64,000 nucleotides of DNA from JAHEJE01 sp965216335. Lineage in GTDB: Bacteria; Pseudomonadota; Alphaproteobacteria; Rhizobiales; Aestuariivirgaceae. The stretch covers positions 868,001-932,000 of the forward strand of contig OZ244154.1 in the NCBI GenBank assembly GCA_965216335.1. Reading direction: 5' to 3'. Shown one piece after another: positions 61,756 to 64,000 of the stretch. The position numbers and the translations under genes were made by a program. Position 1 is the stretch's first letter; each line of letters begins with the position of its first letter. The notes beneath the pieces were generated by a model. That model worked only from the letters and a program-made list of their open reading frames with translations. It was not told where the DNA came from and ran no database searches.

Positions 61756-62106
61756 GTGAACATCGTTGAGAAATCCGACGAGGAGATCAAGGCCATAGCC
61801 GAGCCGCTGTGGCGCGACCTCGTGAAGTTTTCGAACGAAGGGCGGTACGGAGAGTTCGTGAAGAACTTCTCCAGTTCCTTCGCGCTCGCCATGGATCATG
61901 TCGCGGTGGGCCACCAGTTTGCCAAAAGCGAACTGGCCCGGAACCTGTCCGAACACATGGACTATCTCGGCATCATCCGCCGGGGCGAGCATGTCACGGT
62001 TCTCTACCGCCAACGCAGCACCAAAAGGCCGGGCGAATGGCTTGGCAGACTCGTGCTCGGCTACGAAGACGAAAAAGTCAAAATCTTCGGCGCGTCCATC
62101 TTCTGA
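61756..62106 (+). CDS. Small NTF2-like cytoplasmic protein behind aprA
   Basis: 116 aa from a GTG start at 61756, 29 bases after aprA. The layout (PLWRDLVKFSNEGRYGEFVKNFS at the start, RRGEHVTVLYRQRSTKRPGE and the final strands LGRLVLGYEDEKVKIFGASIF) suggests an NTF2-like alpha+beta fold. No signal peptide or catalytic motif is seen. Co-transcribed with aprMBA by spacing and followed 13 bases later by the FKBP gene, so it may assist APS reductase or a later step. The family name is uncertain. Confidence 0.7.
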   Translation: MNIVEKSDEEIKAIAEPLWRDLVKFSNEGRYGEFVKNFSSSFALAMDHVAVGHQFAKSELARNLSEHMDYLGIIRRGEHVTVLYRQRSTKRPGEWLGRLVLGYEDEKVKIFGASIF

Positions 62107-62119
62107 ACGGATACCCCGC

Positions 62120-62629
62120 ATGAACGAAACCATACAGGACGGCAAGCTTGTCGAACTCACCTACAAGGTGACCGATGTCAAATCGGGCCATGTGCTGACG
62201 GCGGTCGAGTTTCCGCTTGGCTATGTTCATGGCCACAACGAGGTTCTGGCGCCCTTCGTTCACAAGGAGTTGGAAGGCAAATCCGCCGGCGACGAGATCG
62301 AGGTGCCGTTCGACGGCAGCGAGATCTATGGCCCAAGGGACGAGGCCCTGGTGTTTACCGACCACATCGAAAATGTACCCGAGGAATTCCGGAAGGTCGG
62401 CACCTCAATCCTGATGGAAAACGACAACGGACAGACCCGCAGCTTTCTCGTCACGCGCGTGGACGACAAGACGCTGACCGTCGACGGCAACAATCCGCTA
62501 TGCGGACGCCAGGTGGTGTTCACGCTCAAAGTGCTGACAGTGCGCGACGCCACCGCCGAGGAGATCGAAGCGGGCGGCCCGCAGCTTCCCGACAGCGACA
62601 CCGGTGATGCCCTGAAAGTGCCGGTCTGA
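62120..62629 (+). CDS. SlyD-like FKBP-type peptidyl-prolyl isomerase
   Basis: 169 aa. FKBP/SlyD domain: VELTYKVTDVKSGHVL, then the FKBP-like PLGYVHGHNEVLAPFVHKELEGKSAGDEIEV, a flap (IF) domain about 70-125, and the return strand NPLCGRQVVFTLKVLTVRDATAEEI. The C-terminal tail (GGPQLPDSDTG) is short and lacks the His/Cys-rich metal-binding tail of E. coli SlyD. A folding helper and prolyl isomerase, cytoplasmic. Last gene of the apr transcript by spacing; a maturation role for Fe-S/FAD AprBA is plausible. Confidence 0.85.
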   Translation: MNETIQDGKLVELTYKVTDVKSGHVLTAVEFPLGYVHGHNEVLAPFVHKELEGKSAGDEIEVPFDGSEIYGPRDEALVFTDHIENVPEEFRKVGTSILMENDNGQTRSFLVTRVDDKTLTVDGNNPLCGRQVVFTLKVLTVRDATAEEIEAGGPQLPDSDTGDALKVPV

Positions 62630-62708
62630 ACACCCTGCTTCCAGACCGCCTGTATTTTAAGATATCGACGCTACCAGTCGGTTCGTTCGCCCATGGTCCA
62701 CACGCGAT

Positions 62709-62867
62709 CTACGGCCGCTTGGGCGTTTCATAGTCCGCTTCTTTTTGCATGGGTTCCCAGACCGTCTCGAACCCGACAAAACCCTTGGCATTCGGCTTCA
62801 TCTGACGGGTTTCAAAGAACCGCGCCTTGCCAACGGGGACATCGGTTGCGGGTTTTTGCTCGCTCAT
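62709..62867 (-). CDS. 52-aa hypothetical protein
   Basis: 52 aa, hydrophilic, with no signal peptide or membrane segment; segments VGKARFFETRQMKPNAKGF and GFETVWEPMQKEADYETP. The ATG at 62867 follows GAGGTG with six-base spacing, and the amino-acid composition is natural, so a real gene is likely. Convergent with the FKBP gene, 79 bases apart. Element D lies just upstream, 80 bases from its start, in its likely promoter region. Confidence 0.6.
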   Translation of the reverse strand: MSEQKPATDVPVGKARFFETRQMKPNAKGFVGFETVWEPMQKEADYETPKRP

Positions 62868-62946
62868 GGATCACCTCGTATCGTCTTGCATTTCCTGCGG
62901 CAGCAAACAGCGCCGGCGCGGAGGCGCCAGACGGCAACTGTTGCTA

Positions 62947-63207
62947 GAGCACTTTCCGATCATATGGAATCGCTTGACCGGGTTTCCGCGTCTGCTGGCT
63001 AAGCATGCTTCGCGCCGCGGCCTGGTTGGCCGCAAGCGGAGCATGGTGACGTCCAGCGGGCGCGGAAATCCGGCCTTCGGTGGGCCAAATTCGCCCATCT
63101 GGTGCGTTGCGGTGCTTGCCCGATGCACCGCATCGCGCTGCGCACCGCGCCTGCCATATGAACGAATTTGGCTCCATCAAGTGATCCCATATGATCGGAA
63201 AGTGCTC
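62947..63207. mobile_element. Palindrome-ended element D with different arms
   Basis: 261 bp flanked by TA (62945-62946, 63208-63209). The ends GAGCACTTTCCGATCATATG and the right-hand complement CATATGATCGGAAAGTGCTC pair perfectly over 20 bp. These arms share little beyond GAGC with those of A, B and C, yet the core (CCGGCCTTCGGTGGG, ATTCGCCCATC, ACCGCATCGCGC) is homologous to A and C. No transposase gene. Short reading frames inside are the element's own sequence. Confidence 0.85.
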
Positions 63208-63264
63208 TAGCTTGCTGATTGCAATATACGCGATGGTAATGCAGGATGAAAGGCTGTAGACGCC

Positions 63265-63648
63265 CTACCCGCCTGCGACGCCCAGCCTTTTTACTAACTT
63301 CACGCGGGCACGGATGCGTTTGCCTTTCCACGGGATGTAACCGACCTTGTTGCACCATCTGGCGGAGAAGACCTTCTTGACGCCTTCAACCTTGAACCGG
63401 AACCGGAGACATTTGCCGGATCGGGTCACCTTGGCGCCTGAGTAGATACCCGGAATTTGAATGGTGACCCGGCAGTTCCGGGTCAGGCGCGCCCGCGCAG
63501 TCTCAACGGTACCGCGGAAACTCCCGGTGATGTTGTAGGTTCCGGGCACCGCCCAACGGTGCTTGCACGATTTCGCCGCCGCTTCACCCGGCGAAAACAG
63601 CAGGCCGGCAAACATCAACGCACATGCGGACATGAGATGCTTGTTCAT
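63265..63648 (-). CDS. Exported basic protein of unknown function
   Basis: 127 aa. Signal peptide (NKHLMSACALMFAGLLFSPG, cleavage near AAA-KS), then a basic beta-rich mature domain with four cysteines (KSCKHRW, TRNCRVTI, SGKCLRFRF, RWCNKVG) that could form two disulfides, and a Lys/Arg-rich end (KRIRARVKLVKRLG). No family recognised. Ribosome binding site GGGAGCG before ATG at 63648. Lies between element D and sat, on the same strand as sat, 181 bases downstream of it. Confidence 0.72.
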   Translation of the reverse strand: MNKHLMSACALMFAGLLFSPGEAAAKSCKHRWAVPGTYNITGSFRGTVETARARLTRNCRVTIQIPGIYSGAKVTRSGKCLRFRFKVEGVKKVFSARWCNKVGYIPWKGKRIRARVKLVKRLGVAGG

Positions 63649-63829
63649 AATCGCTCCCGTAGCTCAGCGGACAAACGCATGAGACCCGGCGCGCCAGTTG
63701 GCGACGACCCTCGTCTGCGTTCGAAAACACATCCCCCGATCCGATACCGAACCCTGTCGCCACGTCCACAGGCTCGGGCCTTATGGTTAATGTTCGGTAA
63801 ACAACAAGCGCTTGACAAAAACACGCGCC

Positions 63830-64000
63830 CTATAATCCTGCGTAATAGTCCCGCAGCACCGCAACCACCTCTGGTCGGCTGAACTCCTTTGGAATGTCCT
63901 CGCCGTTGGTCAGCATTTCGCGCTGACGCGTGCCGGATATCGATATCCGCTCCTCCGGCCCATGCGGACAGGTCTTGGCCGTCGCCATGCCGTCGCACTT
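63830..64000 (-). CDS. sat: ATP sulfurylase, dissimilatory type (C-terminal 56 codons)
   Basis: Only the last 56 residues are in the window; the gene continues past the right edge. The end reads KCDGMATAKTCPHG, then ISGTRQREMLTNGEDIPKEFSRPEVVAVLRDYYAGL, the conserved C-terminus of homo-oligomeric ATP sulfurylases (CDKMAxTKTCPHG, SGTKVREML, FxRPEV). It interconverts sulfate plus ATP with APS plus pyrophosphate. With aprMBA it completes the sulfite-to-sulfate arm, making ATP by substrate-level phosphorylation. It lies convergent to the apr operon, 1.2 kb away. Confidence 0.9.
   Translation of the reverse strand, partial: KCDGMATAKTCPHGPEERISISGTRQREMLTNGEDIPKEFSRPEVVAVLRDYYAGL

Noticed and set aside
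63652..63670. GCTCCCGTAGCTCAGCGG, which looks like the 5' end of a tRNA
   Set aside because: No matching acceptor strand or complete T-arm follows at the right distance, and the complement is the ribosome binding site and start region of the exported protein gene.
63812..63836. TTGACA and TATAAT in tandem near the end of sat
   Set aside because: They are only 13 bases apart, too close for a sigma-70 promoter, and would fire into the antisense of sat.

Overview
The window is GC-rich, almost fully coding DNA from a chromosome of an alphaproteobacterium, most likely a marine or sediment member of the Hyphomicrobiales (Rhizobiales). This rests on a giant 11-residue-repeat membrane protein that resembles the Growth Pole Ring protein of polar-growing Rhizobiales, on perfect CtrA-type operators (TTAA-N7-TTAA), and on an rplM-rpsI pair beside acyl-CoA genes. 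A complete aprMBA cluster (58.5-61.7 kb) and the last 56 codons of a dissimilatory-type ATP sulfurylase (right edge) suggest that the organism oxidises reduced sulfur to sulfate through APS.

Layout. 0-2.6 kb: OsmC-type peroxidase divergent from an HxlR regulator, then a PLP enzyme. 3-9.9 kb: YtoQ, MetA-type homoserine acyltransferase, SixA-like phosphatase, YcjX/YcjF pair, methyltransferase and M48 protease. 10-21 kb: indolepyruvate/phenylpyruvate decarboxylase, small envelope proteins, MlaC-like protein, CoxE-like VWA protein, a frameshifted exported gene, periplasmic rhodanese, Fe(II)/2OG dioxygenase, persulfide-dioxygenase-like hydrolase, ELM1-like protein and a TadG-like pilus protein. 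21-32.6 kb: TerB-like protein, FAD/FMN N-demethylase-like enzyme, SulP-STAS-cNMP transporter, MFS transporter, universal stress protein, CoA-binding/enoyl-CoA hydratase operon and thioesterase. 32.7-38 kb: rplM-rpsI, a GNAT-like enzyme, an EF-hand protein, ferredoxin reductase and ferredoxin, and an Hpt protein. 38.5-47 kb: the GPR-like protein, the DgcN-DgcA pair and an acidic protein. 47-52 kb: serine/threonine dehydratase, DUF2852 protein, SDR, PPK2 and FadL. 52-58 kb: a complete dipeptide/oligopeptide ABC operon ending in an unlisted 37-aa membrane peptide. 58.5-64 kb: the APS reductase region with two small downstream genes of possible accessory role, a 52-aa gene, an exported protein and sat.

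The most unusual signal is non-coding. Four copies of a palindrome-ended element (A 31737-31998, B 33853-33930, C 48464-48725, D 62947-63207) sit at TA dinucleotides. Three full-length copies share a core of about 200 bp, yet the terminal arms of copy D differ completely from those of A-C while remaining self-complementary; one position also covaries between A/B and C. Insertions B and C create the TAG stop codon of the adjacent gene, and insertion A supplies the start and first residues of a signal peptide. A separate element (28951-29218) has 30-bp perfect terminal inverted repeats and a TAA duplication. No transposase gene is present.

Other points of interest: two perfect CtrA sites between the Hpt gene and the GPR-like gene; an NTF2-like protein and a SlyD-like FKBP directly behind aprA; and a structured leader before metA. 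Family assignments come from motif recognition by eye; no database search or folding calculation was possible.
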